From Bacillus aerolatus (lineage in GTDB: Bacteria; Bacillota; Bacilli; Bacillales; Domibacillaceae): DNA of 64,000 bases. The translations under genes were made by a program, and so were the position numbers. The notes under the pieces were generated by a model. The model had not been told where the DNA came from, did no database searches, and was given only the letters and a program-made list of their open reading frames with translations. This document shows positions 42,837-51,119 of this stretch, piece after piece; the first letter of the stretch is position 1; every line of letters begins with the position of its first letter. The stretch covers positions 1 through 64,000 of the forward strand of contig NZ_WEIO01000005.1 of NCBI RefSeq assembly GCF_009183655.1. Reading direction: 5' to 3'.

Positions 42837-42879
42837 TTGTAAATTCCTCCTTTTTTAGATGGCCATGTCTCCACTTTTT

Positions 42880-42893
42880 TGAAAGCGCTTTAC
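42880..42893 (-). promoter_or_regulatory. CcpA cre site upstream of yhjC
   Basis: TGAAAGCGCTTTAC on the plus strand fits the consensus TGWAARCGYTWNCW and is 44 bases upstream of the yhjC start. Binding of CcpA with HPr-Ser-P would block transcription of the symporter-hydrolase operon. Confidence 0.7.
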
Positions 42894-43029
42894 TCAAAAG
42901 ACAAATGGCTTTTTCAACTCTTTATACACACTGAATCCAATGATAAGCAGCTTACTTTTGAAAACACCGACTTGTCCGCTGCACTGCCTAGTTTTACATT
43001 TCCATAACGTCCTAATGCAAGCCATAACG
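42894..43029. other. Intergenic sequence between the cre site and a dispersed repeat
   Basis: There is no frame or motif I can name. Confidence 0.3.
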
Positions 43030-43150
43030 CAAGAACAAAAGTGCCTTGATCAGTTCCCGACAAACACAAGACGAGCCTCACGGAAAGGTGTTCTTTACCT
43101 TTCTGGGACTTTCTTGTGACCTCGAGGAGCTAGGCGCTGGAGCTGGACGC
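43030..43150. repeat. Degenerate copy of the CCTCGAGG dispersed element
   Basis: The blocks GTGCCTTGATCAG...CCCGACAA (43031-43053) and GACCTCGAGGAGCTAGGCGC then TGGAGCTGGAC (43118-43147) match, in reverse orientation, the ends of the element at 14728-14963. The middle is shorter and diverged. Confidence 0.6.
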
Positions 43151-43700
43151 CATAAATATCCAGCCGAATGTTGAGGTGAATAATTGGATGATGTGATTGA
43201 CCGCTTATAATCCTGCTTCCAGCTTGGCTACCGGCGGTACGAGAAGAAGTATAAGATTGATAATGGGGGCCAAAATATGGAATGGTCAGTTTTACTACTC
43301 ATTTAATTCCTCCTAGGATTTCTTCATTTTTTTCTTTACTGCTCATATTTCCATCTAAATTTAAGCATAGTAAAACCGTATACTATAATTTGCACAATAT
43401 AAAGTTTATAAATTGTACAAATTTTATGATATTTACGTAAAATATTTATTGTACAAAGTTCACAAGCTTTCATCCTTACGTTTTCTCTATCATCCTCCCA
43501 TATACTCCTTAACATGTCTTTTTGACCTGCAGAAGATGTATGTTATGGTTTTGTGAGTGAACGAAGAAAGTAGTCAATGAAATACTGACTGAACTAAACA
43601 ATGGACAGATTACTATGACTGGATCCAGCGTTAAGTTGAATTCTTTGAGAGCGGAGAAATTTTCGATCACGTACATAAAAATAAACTGGAGGTTACACAT
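43151..43700. other. Leader region of the carnitine cassette
   Basis: There is no convincing gene. The stretch 43375-43460 is very AT-rich with repeated TTGTACAAA-like words (TTTGCACAAT, AAATTGTACAAATTT, ATTGTACAAAG), which could be operator sites for the divergent units. A GGAGG site (43688-43692) serves the BKACE gene. Confidence 0.35.
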
Positions 43701-44594
43701 ATGAATAAACAAGTTATTTTATCTTGCGCAGTAACTGGAGCCGGCGACACAGCTTCGAAAAGCCCTCACGTACCCGTTACACCAAAAGAAATTGCTGAAT
43801 CATCCATCAAAGCGGCAAAAGCAGGGGCCACGATCGTCCATCTTCACGTCCGCGACCCTGAAACTCGTCAATTAAGCCATGATGTCAACTTATATAAAGA
43901 AACAGTAGAAAGAATACGGGAAGCGGATATAGACGTCATTATTAATATTACAGCCGGCGGCGGAGGCGACTGGATTCCGAGCGAAGAGGATCCAACCCGG
44001 GGCGGCGAAGGAACAGATATGCAAACACCTGAAGAACGCCATGAGCCTATCGGCGAACTGCTTCCTGAAATCTGTACGCTCGATTGCGGCAGCATGAATT
44101 TTGGCGACCAAATTTACATAAGTCCTTCCGACTGGCTGAGAAGACAAGCCCGCCTTATTCAACAAAGCGGTGTAAAGCCTGAGCTGGAATGCTTTGATAC
44201 TGGTCATTTGCGTTTTGCCAATCAATTAATTAAAGAAGGATTGATCGACGGCGATCCCCTCTTCCAATTTTGTCTCGGCATTCCGTGGGGAGCAGCGGCT
44301 GATGCGGAAACAATCGCTTATATGAAAAACCGGATTCCAGAAAACGGTCACTGGGCTGCATTCGGCATCGGCCAAATGCAAATGCCGATTGTCGCGCACT
44401 CCGTTCTACAAGGCGGAAACGTCCGTGTAGGTTTGGAAGACAACCTTTACTTAAAAAAAGGCACACTCGCAACGAACGAACAGCTCGTCGACAAAGCTGT
44501 AAATATCGTACAAAGCCTTGGCAGTGAAATCATGTCTCCACAAGATGCCCGTGAAAAGTTAAATCTTAAAAATCCACACGGGAAGGCGCTATAA
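43701..44594 (+). CDS. BKACE-family 3-dehydrocarnitine cleavage enzyme
   Basis: This 297-residue zinc-dependent beta-keto acid cleavage enzyme (DUF849) has Zn ligands His47 and His49 (TIVHLHVRD) and a conserved Glu in RVGLEDN. Family members condense acetyl-CoA with a beta-keto acid, releasing acetoacetate and a new acyl-CoA. Followed directly by a carnitine-dehydrogenase-like gene and a hotdog thioesterase, it most likely cleaves 3-dehydrocarnitine to betainyl-CoA and acetoacetate. Its stop (TAA) is immediately followed by the next ATG. Confidence 0.88.
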   Translation: MNKQVILSCAVTGAGDTASKSPHVPVTPKEIAESSIKAAKAGATIVHLHVRDPETRQLSHDVNLYKETVERIREADIDVIINITAGGGGDWIPSEEDPTRGGEGTDMQTPEERHEPIGELLPEICTLDCGSMNFGDQIYISPSDWLRRQARLIQQSGVKPELECFDTGHLRFANQLIKEGLIDGDPLFQFCLGIPWGAAADAETIAYMKNRIPENGHWAAFGIGQMQMPIVAHSVLQGGNVRVGLEDNLYLKKGTLATNEQLVDKAVNIVQSLGSEIMSPQDAREKLNLKNPHGKAL

Positions 44595-45569
44595 ATGACA
44601 GATAACCAATCAACGGAAATCAAACATATTACAGTTGTCGGCACAGGTGTGATTGGAAATGGATGGATTACACGATTTTTAGCGAACGGGTATACAGTCA
44701 CCGCGTCTGATCCCGCTCCAGATGCAGAGCAGAACATGCGTGACGCCGTCGAACGGGCTTGGCCTGTCATGCAAAAAGTCGGTTTACATAAAGACGCTTC
44801 CCTCGAGAAACTTTTTTTCGAAACTGATTTAAAAAAAGCAGTAGCTGAAGCCGATTTTATCCAGGAAAATGTTCCAGAACGGGAAGAACTCAAACGTTTT
44901 GTCATTGCAGAAATTGATGAGCACACCAAACAGGAAGCCATTATCGCCTCCAGCACATCAGGCATTTTGCCAAGTGTTCTCCAACAGGACTGTCTCCGGC
45001 ATCCTGAACGCGTCATGGTTGGCCATCCGTTTAACCCCGTTTATTTAATGCCGCTCGTCGAAATCGTCGGCGGCAAACAGACAGATCCGTTCCTGATTGA
45101 AAAAGCGAGGGTTTTTTATGACAGCATCCAAATGAAGCCGCTCGTCGTAAAGCAAGAAATTGAAGGGCATATCGCTGACCGGTTAATGGAGGCCATTTGG
45201 CGAGAATCTCTTCATATCGTTAATGATGGCGTCGCAACGACAGAAGAAATTGATGCTTCTATCATTTATGGACCTGGGCTGCGCTGGGCATTAATGGGGC
45301 CATTTTTAACTTTGCACATGGGCGGCGGAAAAGAAGGCATGCGCCATTTGCTGCGACAGTTTGGCCCGGCATTAAAGCTGCCGTGGACGAAGCTTGAAGC
45401 ACCTGAATTAACCGATGAATTAGCGGAAAAAGTCATTACCGGCTGCGAGCAGCAAACAGAAGGAATCCCAATGGATAAACTTGAACAGCGCCGGGATGAA
45501 TTTTTAATCGAACTGCAGCAGCTTTTACAAAAATATTGGCCCAGTGCCAACTTGAACGGCAAATTATAA
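44595..45569 (+). CDS. L-carnitine dehydrogenase (3-hydroxyacyl-CoA dehydrogenase fold)
   Basis: This 324-residue NAD-dependent enzyme has a Rossmann motif GTGVIGNGW at residues 16-24, a substrate His in VGHPFNPVYLMPLVEIVGG (in part), and the HAD C-terminal helical domain. The STSGILPSVLQ segment and the pairing with a BKACE and thioesterase gene point to L-carnitine 3-dehydrogenase, producing 3-dehydrocarnitine. In pseudomonads this enzyme is often fused to the thioesterase; here they are separate genes. Catalytic assignment is by family plus context. Confidence 0.85.
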   Translation: MTDNQSTEIKHITVVGTGVIGNGWITRFLANGYTVTASDPAPDAEQNMRDAVERAWPVMQKVGLHKDASLEKLFFETDLKKAVAEADFIQENVPEREELKRFVIAEIDEHTKQEAIIASSTSGILPSVLQQDCLRHPERVMVGHPFNPVYLMPLVEIVGGKQTDPFLIEKARVFYDSIQMKPLVVKQEIEGHIADRLMEAIWRESLHIVNDGVATTEEIDASIIYGPGLRWALMGPFLTLHMGGGKEGMRHLLRQFGPALKLPWTKLEAPELTDELAEKVITGCEQQTEGIPMDKLEQRRDEFLIELQQLLQKYWPSANLNGKL

Positions 45570-45586
45570 TTATGGAGGTGGGACAA

Positions 45587-46066
45587 ATGACAAACACACT
45601 GACCGTCTTAAAAGACCGCGTGCGTAAAGAATGGCTTGACTACAACGGGCACATGAACGATGCCGAATATGTCCGTGCATTCAGCTGGGCTGTTGACGGA
45701 TTCATGGATGAAATCGGCATTACAGAAACATTCCGCAGCGAGACGCAGTACACGATCTTTACGCTCGAGAATCACGTCTGCTACTTAGCTGAAATGACAC
45801 CGGACGAGCCGCTCGAAGTAACGGCTCAAATCATAGACTGGGACGAAAAGCGTGTTCATTTGTTTTTCGAACTGTACGGCGACGACGGAAAACGGGCCGC
45901 TACGAGCGAGCAAATGATCATGGGCATGGACCAGCAATCCGGCCGCCCTGCTCCCTTCCCGGACGAAATTTTCCAGAAAGTGGACTCATTAGCGAAAGAA
46001 CACACCTCCTTGCCGGCACCGAAAGAAGTGGGCCGGGTTATCGGAATTAAGAAAAAAAGCAAATAA
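45587..46066 (+). CDS. Hotdog thioesterase, probable betainyl-CoA thioesterase
   Basis: This 159-residue single hotdog domain (4HBT type) has the acid/His region DYNGHMNDAEYVRAFSWA. The ATG at 45587 follows GGAGGTG by six bases. In carnitine catabolism this enzyme releases glycine betaine from betainyl-CoA. It is third in the operon, 17 bases after the dehydrogenase, and a strong terminator follows at 46078-46112. A diverged paralogue lies immediately downstream. Confidence 0.85.
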   Translation: MTNTLTVLKDRVRKEWLDYNGHMNDAEYVRAFSWAVDGFMDEIGITETFRSETQYTIFTLENHVCYLAEMTPDEPLEVTAQIIDWDEKRVHLFFELYGDDGKRAATSEQMIMGMDQQSGRPAPFPDEIFQKVDSLAKEHTSLPAPKEVGRVIGIKKKSK

Positions 46067-46077
46067 TTATAGATGAG

Positions 46078-46112
46078 AAAAACGTGCACCCCCCGGGAGA
46101 TGCACGTTTTTT
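46078..46112 (+). terminator. Terminator of the carnitine cassette
   Basis: AACGTGCA (46081-46088) pairs with TGCACGTT (46101-46108) followed by TTTT, 12 bases past the thioesterase stop. Confidence 0.9.
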
Positions 46113-46222
46113 CATAAAAAAATCTGCCTTAATTCAAGTATGATGTATGATAACATGATAACTATAATTGAATGTTCCAACTACTTTTATCTAGATTAGA
46201 AGTATTAGAGAGGATGCTGAAA

Positions 46223-46699
46223 TTGAACGAAAACTGGATGATCCTTAAAGATCATGTGCGGGAAGAATGGCTCGATTATAACGGTCATATGAATGATGCT
46301 GAGTATGCGCGTGCATTCAGCTGGGCGGGATTCCGCTGGATGGAAGATGTCGGTTTTAACGATGATTTCCGAAAAAAGCATCAATACACGATTTTCACGC
46401 TGGAAAGTCATATTTGCTATTTGGCGGAAATGAATCGGAACGAGCCTTTCGAAGTGTCTCTGCAGCTGCTCGATTATGATGAAAAGCGTGTCCATTTTTT
46501 CTTTGTGTTATTTGGCGAAGATGGAAAACGGGCAGCGACGTGTGAGCAAATGCTCATCGGCATCGACCAGAACATCCGCCGCCCTGCCCCATTTCCTGCT
46601 GAACTTTTTGAAAAAATCGAATCACTCGGCAAGCGGCAAGCAGACCTTCCTCAACCGAAAGAAGCGGGCCGGGAGATCGGGATTCGGAGAAAGAATTAA
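46223..46699 (+). CDS. Second hotdog thioesterase, paralogue of the upstream one
   Basis: This 158-residue protein is clearly homologous to the preceding thioesterase along its full length (shared LKDxVRxEWLDYNGHMNDAE, QYTIFTLE, CYLAEM, DEKRVH, GRRPAPFP-like blocks). The TTG at 46223 is preferred because it aligns exactly with the paralogue's ATG and has GAGAGG nine bases upstream; ATGs at 46214 and 46238 are alternatives. It lies beyond the terminator of the carnitine operon, so it is separately transcribed. A different acyl-CoA or a different induction pattern is possible. Confidence 0.8.
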   Translation: MNENWMILKDHVREEWLDYNGHMNDAEYARAFSWAGFRWMEDVGFNDDFRKKHQYTIFTLESHICYLAEMNRNEPFEVSLQLLDYDEKRVHFFFVLFGEDGKRAATCEQMLIGIDQNIRRPAPFPAELFEKIESLGKRQADLPQPKEAGREIGIRRKN

Positions 46700-46716
46700 T
46701 TAACGAAAAAGAAACT

Positions 46717-46762
46717 GTCCCGGAAGCTAGTGTGAATCACTGACTTTTGGGATCTTTTTTAT
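46717..46762 (+). terminator. Terminator of second thioesterase gene
   Basis: GTCCCGGAAGCTAGTG can pair imperfectly with CACTGACTTTTGGGAT, followed by CTTTTTTAT. It lies 18 bases past the stop. Confidence 0.7.
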
Positions 46763-47045
46763 CACTCTAATGGAACTCCACGAGATAAATCACTCATCTG
46801 TATCTTCCCTGCTTCCCTATCTTTTTATTAAAATGGTCCGTTTATCAGTCTAATTGAAAAACCCCAACAAGTCCGGTTATTGCAAACTCTCTCCTTCAAC
46901 ATTCGGACTTATTTTTCCTTCATACATCCGTATAATAGAGTTACAAGCAATCTTCCGAAAGGTTATTCATCCAATCTTTGCAAATACTATATTTTGTGGG
47001 AGTATGAAAAGTAAGGGATGAAGCTTTACGGAAAGGAGTGCGCCA
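46763..47045 (+). other. Leader of the PTS regulator gene
   Basis: The stretch holds a second hairpin, AAGTCCG (46869-46875) with CGGACTT (46914-46920) followed by ATTTTTCC, which looks like a further terminator or attenuator. A TATATTT box near 46988 may be the -10 of the regulator promoter, and GGAAAGGAG (47031-47039) is its ribosome site. Confidence 0.45.
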
Positions 47046-49160
47046 ATGACTCTTGATCAGCGCAGTATTGCTATTTTAAATAAGGTGATTCATTCAGAAG
47101 CATATGTGACACCGGCCGTCCTGATGGAAGAACTGAATGTATCGAAGCGAACCATTTATTATGATGTGGACAAAATTAATGACTGGTTAACAGTCAACGG
47201 CCTGCCGCCGATGCAATACGTTCGCTCAGCCGGCTTTTATGTAAGCAAGGAAGCACAAAGTCAGATTAAAGAGGAATTACAGAAGCTAAATAAGGAAAGG
47301 CATTATGAGTTTTCCCCGCGCGAACGCATCGCCTGGATGGCCATTTTGATTTTAACGCGAGGGCAAAAAATCATCCTTCAAGATTTATTGAACAAATTAA
47401 ACGTCAGCCGCAGCACGCTGCTCGCAGATATCCGCCAGTTAAAAAATGAGCTGCATCCTTTTCAAGTCACGCTTCAATTTCAGCGCAGGGAAGGTTATTT
47501 CATTTCAGGCAGCGAGCAAAACAAGCGGCAAGTCCTTACACATTTTTTATCCGAAGTTCTGGCATTCAAAGATTGGCAAGATATCATGCCCGATGTACAG
47601 CTCGGTACATTTGAAGATAAAAATGCCGCTCGCGGGCTCTTCAATCAAACGGAGATGGACAGAATTCATGGCATCCTTGCTGATTCTGAACAAATCGTCG
47701 GTGTCCGTTATACAGATGAAGTCATTCAAACGCTAAGTTTGCATTTGCTGCTTTTGATTAACCGGTTGACAAGAGGAAAACACGTACAAATGGATACGGT
47801 TGAAAAAGACGTGATCAAGGAGTCGGCTGAATATGAAGCGGCATGCCTAATTGGCAGAGCAATTGAAGATGCTTACTCTGTTTCTATGCCTGAAGACGAA
47901 ATTTTTTATGTCGCCACCTATTTGCTTGGGGCAAAAATTTCCTCTTACGAACCATTGGAATCGGAGAATCTGGATACCGTTTATCTAAAAAGTATCATTA
48001 CTCGAATGGTCGATGACTTTCAAACGTATGCCTGTCTTGTTTTTGACAAGCGGGCGGAACTAGAACAGAACTTATTCATTCATTTAAAGCCTGCTTATTT
48101 CCGAATTAAATACGGAATAGAACCTGCGAACCCGCTAACAGAATCGATAAAATCTAAGTATCATGATTTATTCGTATTAACGAAAAAAGTCGTTCATCAC
48201 TTCGAGTATATGCTCGGCAAGACGATTTCTGATGAAGAAGTCGCTTATATTACGATGCATTTCGGCGGCTGGCTTGATAAAGAAGGCGTGAAAGTACAAA
48301 GGCGAAAAAAAGCCGTCGTCGTGTGTGCAAGCGGCATCGGCACGTCAAGAATTTTACAAAAGCAAATAGAAGACCTTCTCCCTTCCACCGATGTCACAGC
48401 AGCATTTTCTGTCAGGGAGTATGAAAAAGCCGATCTTGCTGGCATTGATTTTGTTATTTCAACGACACCAGTTGCTGACAAGGGCCGTCCGCTTTATATC
48501 GTCAATCCGATTTTAAGCCATGCAGAAAAAACGACTTTGCTTAAGCATATCGAGTCAACGTCTGCGGGCGAGAAAACTGAAAACTTGTATGCATTACTAT
48601 CCATTATTAAAAAGCATGCCGACGTGCAAAGCGAACAAGCATTAATGGAGGAGTTAAAAACTTATTTTCAAGCGAAACAAGAATCAGAAAGCGAGGTGCG
48701 AAGAAAACCGATGCTAAACGAACTTATTACGGAAGATAAAATTCAATTAGCCGATCAAGCAGCGAGCTGGGAAGAAGCCATTCGAACCGCTTCAGCTCCC
48801 TTATTGGCTGATCAGTCTATTACAGAACTTTACGTTGAGGCTATGATCAACAATGTGAATACTCTCGGCCCTTATGTCGTCATTGCACCAAAGATCGCCC
48901 TTCCCCATGCCCGCCCTGAAGAAGGCGTGAATAAAATTGGCATGAGTTTCTTACAATTGAAAGAAAGCTGTGCTTTTTCGGAGAAAGAAGAGCATCAAGT
49001 GAACTTATTATTTGTCTTGGCCGCGGTTGATAATGAAAGCCATATAAAGGCTCTTTCCCAGTTGTCGACTATGCTGTCAAATGAGGAAAATATCCACCGT
49101 TTAATGAAGGCAGAGTCTGTCTCTCAAGTGCTGGATGTTATTAATCAATACTCAAAATAG
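47046..49160 (+). CDS. PRD-containing transcriptional activator with EIIB and EIIA domains (BglG/MtlR type)
   Basis: This 704-residue protein has an N-terminal HTH (about 5-60), a second winged/Mga-like region (about 85-165) and two PTS-regulation domains (about 190-290 and 300-400) with conserved His in LSLHLLLLINR, FIHLKPAYF and YITMHFGGW. An EIIB-like domain follows (about 415-495, Cys in VVCASGIGTS), then an EIIA-2 domain (about 560-700, His in ALPHARPEEG). Such proteins sense PTS phosphoryl flux and activate nearby transporter genes, here IIB and IIC 12 bases downstream. As no separate IIA gene is present, its EIIA domain could also donate phosphate. Confidence 0.88.
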   Translation: MTLDQRSIAILNKVIHSEAYVTPAVLMEELNVSKRTIYYDVDKINDWLTVNGLPPMQYVRSAGFYVSKEAQSQIKEELQKLNKERHYEFSPRERIAWMAILILTRGQKIILQDLLNKLNVSRSTLLADIRQLKNELHPFQVTLQFQRREGYFISGSEQNKRQVLTHFLSEVLAFKDWQDIMPDVQLGTFEDKNAARGLFNQTEMDRIHGILADSEQIVGVRYTDEVIQTLSLHLLLLINRLTRGKHVQMDTVEKDVIKESAEYEAACLIGRAIEDAYSVSMPEDEIFYVATYLLGAKISSYEPLESENLDTVYLKSIITRMVDDFQTYACLVFDKRAELEQNLFIHLKPAYFRIKYGIEPANPLTESIKSKYHDLFVLTKKVVHHFEYMLGKTISDEEVAYITMHFGGWLDKEGVKVQRRKKAVVVCASGIGTSRILQKQIEDLLPSTDVTAAFSVREYEKADLAGIDFVISTTPVADKGRPLYIVNPILSHAEKTTLLKHIESTSAGEKTENLYALLSIIKKHADVQSEQALMEELKTYFQAKQESESEVRRKPMLNELITEDKIQLADQAASWEEAIRTASAPLLADQSITELYVEAMINNVNTLGPYVVIAPKIALPHARPEEGVNKIGMSFLQLKESCAFSEKEEHQVNLLFVLAAVDNESHIKALSQLSTMLSNEENIHRLMKAESVSQVLDVINQYSK

Positions 49161-49172
49161 GAGGAATTACAA

Positions 49173-49439
49173 ATGAAAAAAATTCTAGTTGTTTGCGGAA
49201 ATGGATTAGGAAGCAGTTTTATCGTGGAAATGAATGTGAAAACAATTTTAAGCCAAATGGGTGTGGAAGCAGAAGTATCACATACCGATTTAACAACTGC
49301 TAAGTCAGAACAAGCGGACCTTTACCTTGGTTCAAAAGATTTGATTTCACAGCTTGAAGATGGCACCAAAAACATTGTCGGCTTAACGAATATTTTAGAT
49401 CAAAATGAATTAAAAGCTGCACTTGAAGCGAATCTGTAA
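49173..49439 (+). CDS. PTS IIB component, ascorbate/SgaB type
   Basis: This 88-residue IIB domain has its phosphocysteine in VVCGNGLGSSF (Cys8). It accepts phosphate from EIIA and passes it to the substrate carried by IIC. It is 12 bases after the regulator and 98 bases before the IIC gene, with a perfect hairpin in between. The substrate could be L-ascorbate or another sugar acid; no ulaD, ulaE, ulaF or ulaG-type catabolic gene is nearby. Confidence 0.9.
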   Translation: MKKILVVCGNGLGSSFIVEMNVKTILSQMGVEAEVSHTDLTTAKSEQADLYLGSKDLISQLEDGTKNIVGLTNILDQNELKAALEANL

Positions 49440-49450
49440 GAATAAATAAA

Positions 49451-49477
49451 GAAGCAGGCCTAGTCACGGCCTGCTTC
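49451..49477 (+). terminator. Hairpin between IIB and IIC genes
   Basis: Perfect 10-base arms GAAGCAGGCC / GGCCTGCTTC with a seven-base loop and only a CTAAT tail. It may be a processing or stabilising stem, or a weak terminator that lowers IIC expression. Confidence 0.5.
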
Positions 49478-49537
49478 CTAATGAAATGTAACCGAATAAA
49501 CGCGTGTTTATTCAATTAATTTTAAGGAGGGCTATAA

Positions 49538-50800
49538 ATGCTTGATTTTCTTATGAATGACGTGCTGGGTACGCCTGCGATCTTAATCGGATTGTTCGCT
49601 CTATTAGGCCTTCTCCTTCAAAAGAAAGGAGTTGCCGATGTCATCTCCGGAACGTTAAAAACAATTATGGGGTTCTTAATTCTCGGGGGAGGCGCCAGTA
49701 TTTTAGTGGCTTCTTTAGACATTTTCTCAAAAATGTTTGAAAAAGCGTTTCATATCGAAGGGATTATTCCAAATAATGAAGCCATTGTAGCGATCGCACA
49801 GCAGACACTCGGCAAGGAAACGGCCATGATTATGCTGTTTGGGATGGTCGTCAATATTATCATTGCCCGCTTTACGCCATTTAAATATATTTTCTTAACT
49901 GGTCATCATACTTTATTCATGGCGTGCTTAATTTCTGCAGTATTTGCATCAGGCGGCATTACTGGTGTGCCGCTTATTATTATCGGTTCCATTATTTTAG
50001 GCGCATTAATGGTGTTCTTGCCAGCGATTTTGCAGCCTTACGTTCGCGAAATTACCGGCAATGACACGATAGCGGTTGGCCACTTCGGATCAATCGGCTA
50101 CTTTACTGCCGGATTTATCGGCAAGCGTATCGGAGATAAATCTAAAACGACGGAAGAAATCAAAGTGCCTAAATCACTCGGCTTTCTTCGTGACACATCC
50201 GTGGCTATGTCGCTGACGATGTCTATCCTCTTCTTAGTCGTCGCTCCTTTTGCCGGCAAAAGCTATATTGAAGCTGAATTAAGCGGCGGCGTCAACTTTA
50301 TCGTTTTCTCATTTATGCAAGCGATCACATTCGCTGCTGGCGTATATGTCATTCTTGCTGGTGTACGCATGCTCATCGCTGAAATCGTTCCTGCTTTTAA
50401 AGGCATTGCCGATAAAATCGTGAAAGATGCTAAACCTGCGCTTGACTGTCCAGCCGTGTTCCCTTTTGCTCCTAACGCTGTCATCATCGGTTTTTTATGC
50501 AGCTTTGTGGCTGGATTAATTTCCATGTTCCTCGTGCCTTTATTCGGTTTGAAAGTGATCGTACCAGGCCTGATCCCGCATTTCTTTACGGGAGCGGCAG
50601 CGGGTGTTTTTGGTAACGCAACAGGCGGAAGACGCGGAGCTGTCATTGGGGCTTTAGCCAATGGACTATTAATTTCCTTCCTGCCAGCCTTGCTTCTTCC
50701 TCTTCTCGGCTCACTTGGATTTGAAGGAACAACGTTTGGAGATTCTGACTTCGGAGTCGTCGGTATATTATTAAGCTATTTGATTCAGCTATTTTCTTAA
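49538..50800 (+). CDS. PTS IIC component, ascorbate (UlaA/SgaT) family
   Basis: This 420-residue membrane carrier of the SgaT/UlaA family has about 11 TM segments and family motifs KGVADVISGTLKTIMGFLIL (in part) near the start and FTGAAAGVFGNATGGRRGA near 345. Transport requires the adjacent IIB and an EIIA, which may be the regulator's C-terminal domain. AAGGAGG is eight bases before the ATG. A strong terminator follows. Confidence 0.92.
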   Translation: MLDFLMNDVLGTPAILIGLFALLGLLLQKKGVADVISGTLKTIMGFLILGGGASILVASLDIFSKMFEKAFHIEGIIPNNEAIVAIAQQTLGKETAMIMLFGMVVNIIIARFTPFKYIFLTGHHTLFMACLISAVFASGGITGVPLIIIGSIILGALMVFLPAILQPYVREITGNDTIAVGHFGSIGYFTAGFIGKRIGDKSKTTEEIKVPKSLGFLRDTSVAMSLTMSILFLVVAPFAGKSYIEAELSGGVNFIVFSFMQAITFAAGVYVILAGVRMLIAEIVPAFKGIADKIVKDAKPALDCPAVFPFAPNAVIIGFLCSFVAGLISMFLVPLFGLKVIVPGLIPHFFTGAAAGVFGNATGGRRGAVIGALANGLLISFLPALLLPLLGSLGFEGTTFGDSDFGVVGILLSYLIQLFS

Positions 50801-50820
50801 TTACTATTCTTTAAAATAAG

Positions 50821-50876
50821 AAAACCAATTCCCACATACAAAAAATATTGTATGACGGGAATTGGTTTTTTATTTT
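50821..50876 (+). terminator. Terminator of the PTS operon
   Basis: AAAACCAATTCCC (50821-50833) pairs perfectly with GGGAATTGGTTTT (50857-50869), followed by TTATTTT; an inner ATACAA/TTGTAT stem extends it. Confidence 0.92.
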
Positions 50877-50915
50877 GGCTGTTTTCGTAAAATTTGCTGC
50901 TATTAGAGAAGGGGT

Positions 50916-51046
50916 GGTTGATTTCCGCTCCAGGATGCTCGCTTTCCGCGGGGCGGGCGGTGAGCCTCCTCGTCGCTTTGCTCCTGCGGGGTCTCACCTG
51001 TCCCGCTAATCCCGCAGGAGTCTCGCACCTTCCGCTCTAATCAACC
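50916..51046. repeat. 131 bp GC-rich folded element with terminal inverted repeats
   Basis: The ends are GGTTGATT (50916-50923) and AATCAACC (51039-51046). Inside are perfect 10-base arms CTCCTGCGGG / CCCGCAGGAG (50981-50990, 51011-51020) and GGTGAG / CTCACC, among GC-rich sequence unlike its AT-rich surroundings. It closely resembles a widespread intergenic element that I recall from many Bacillaceae chromosomes. There is no frame with a ribosome site. Confidence 0.75.
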
Positions 51047-51119
51047 CTTTTGCTACACTTTTTGTCATAAGAATATACTACAAAAACAACAATCTTTTAG
51101 AAAACAGCCTTTATTTTAG

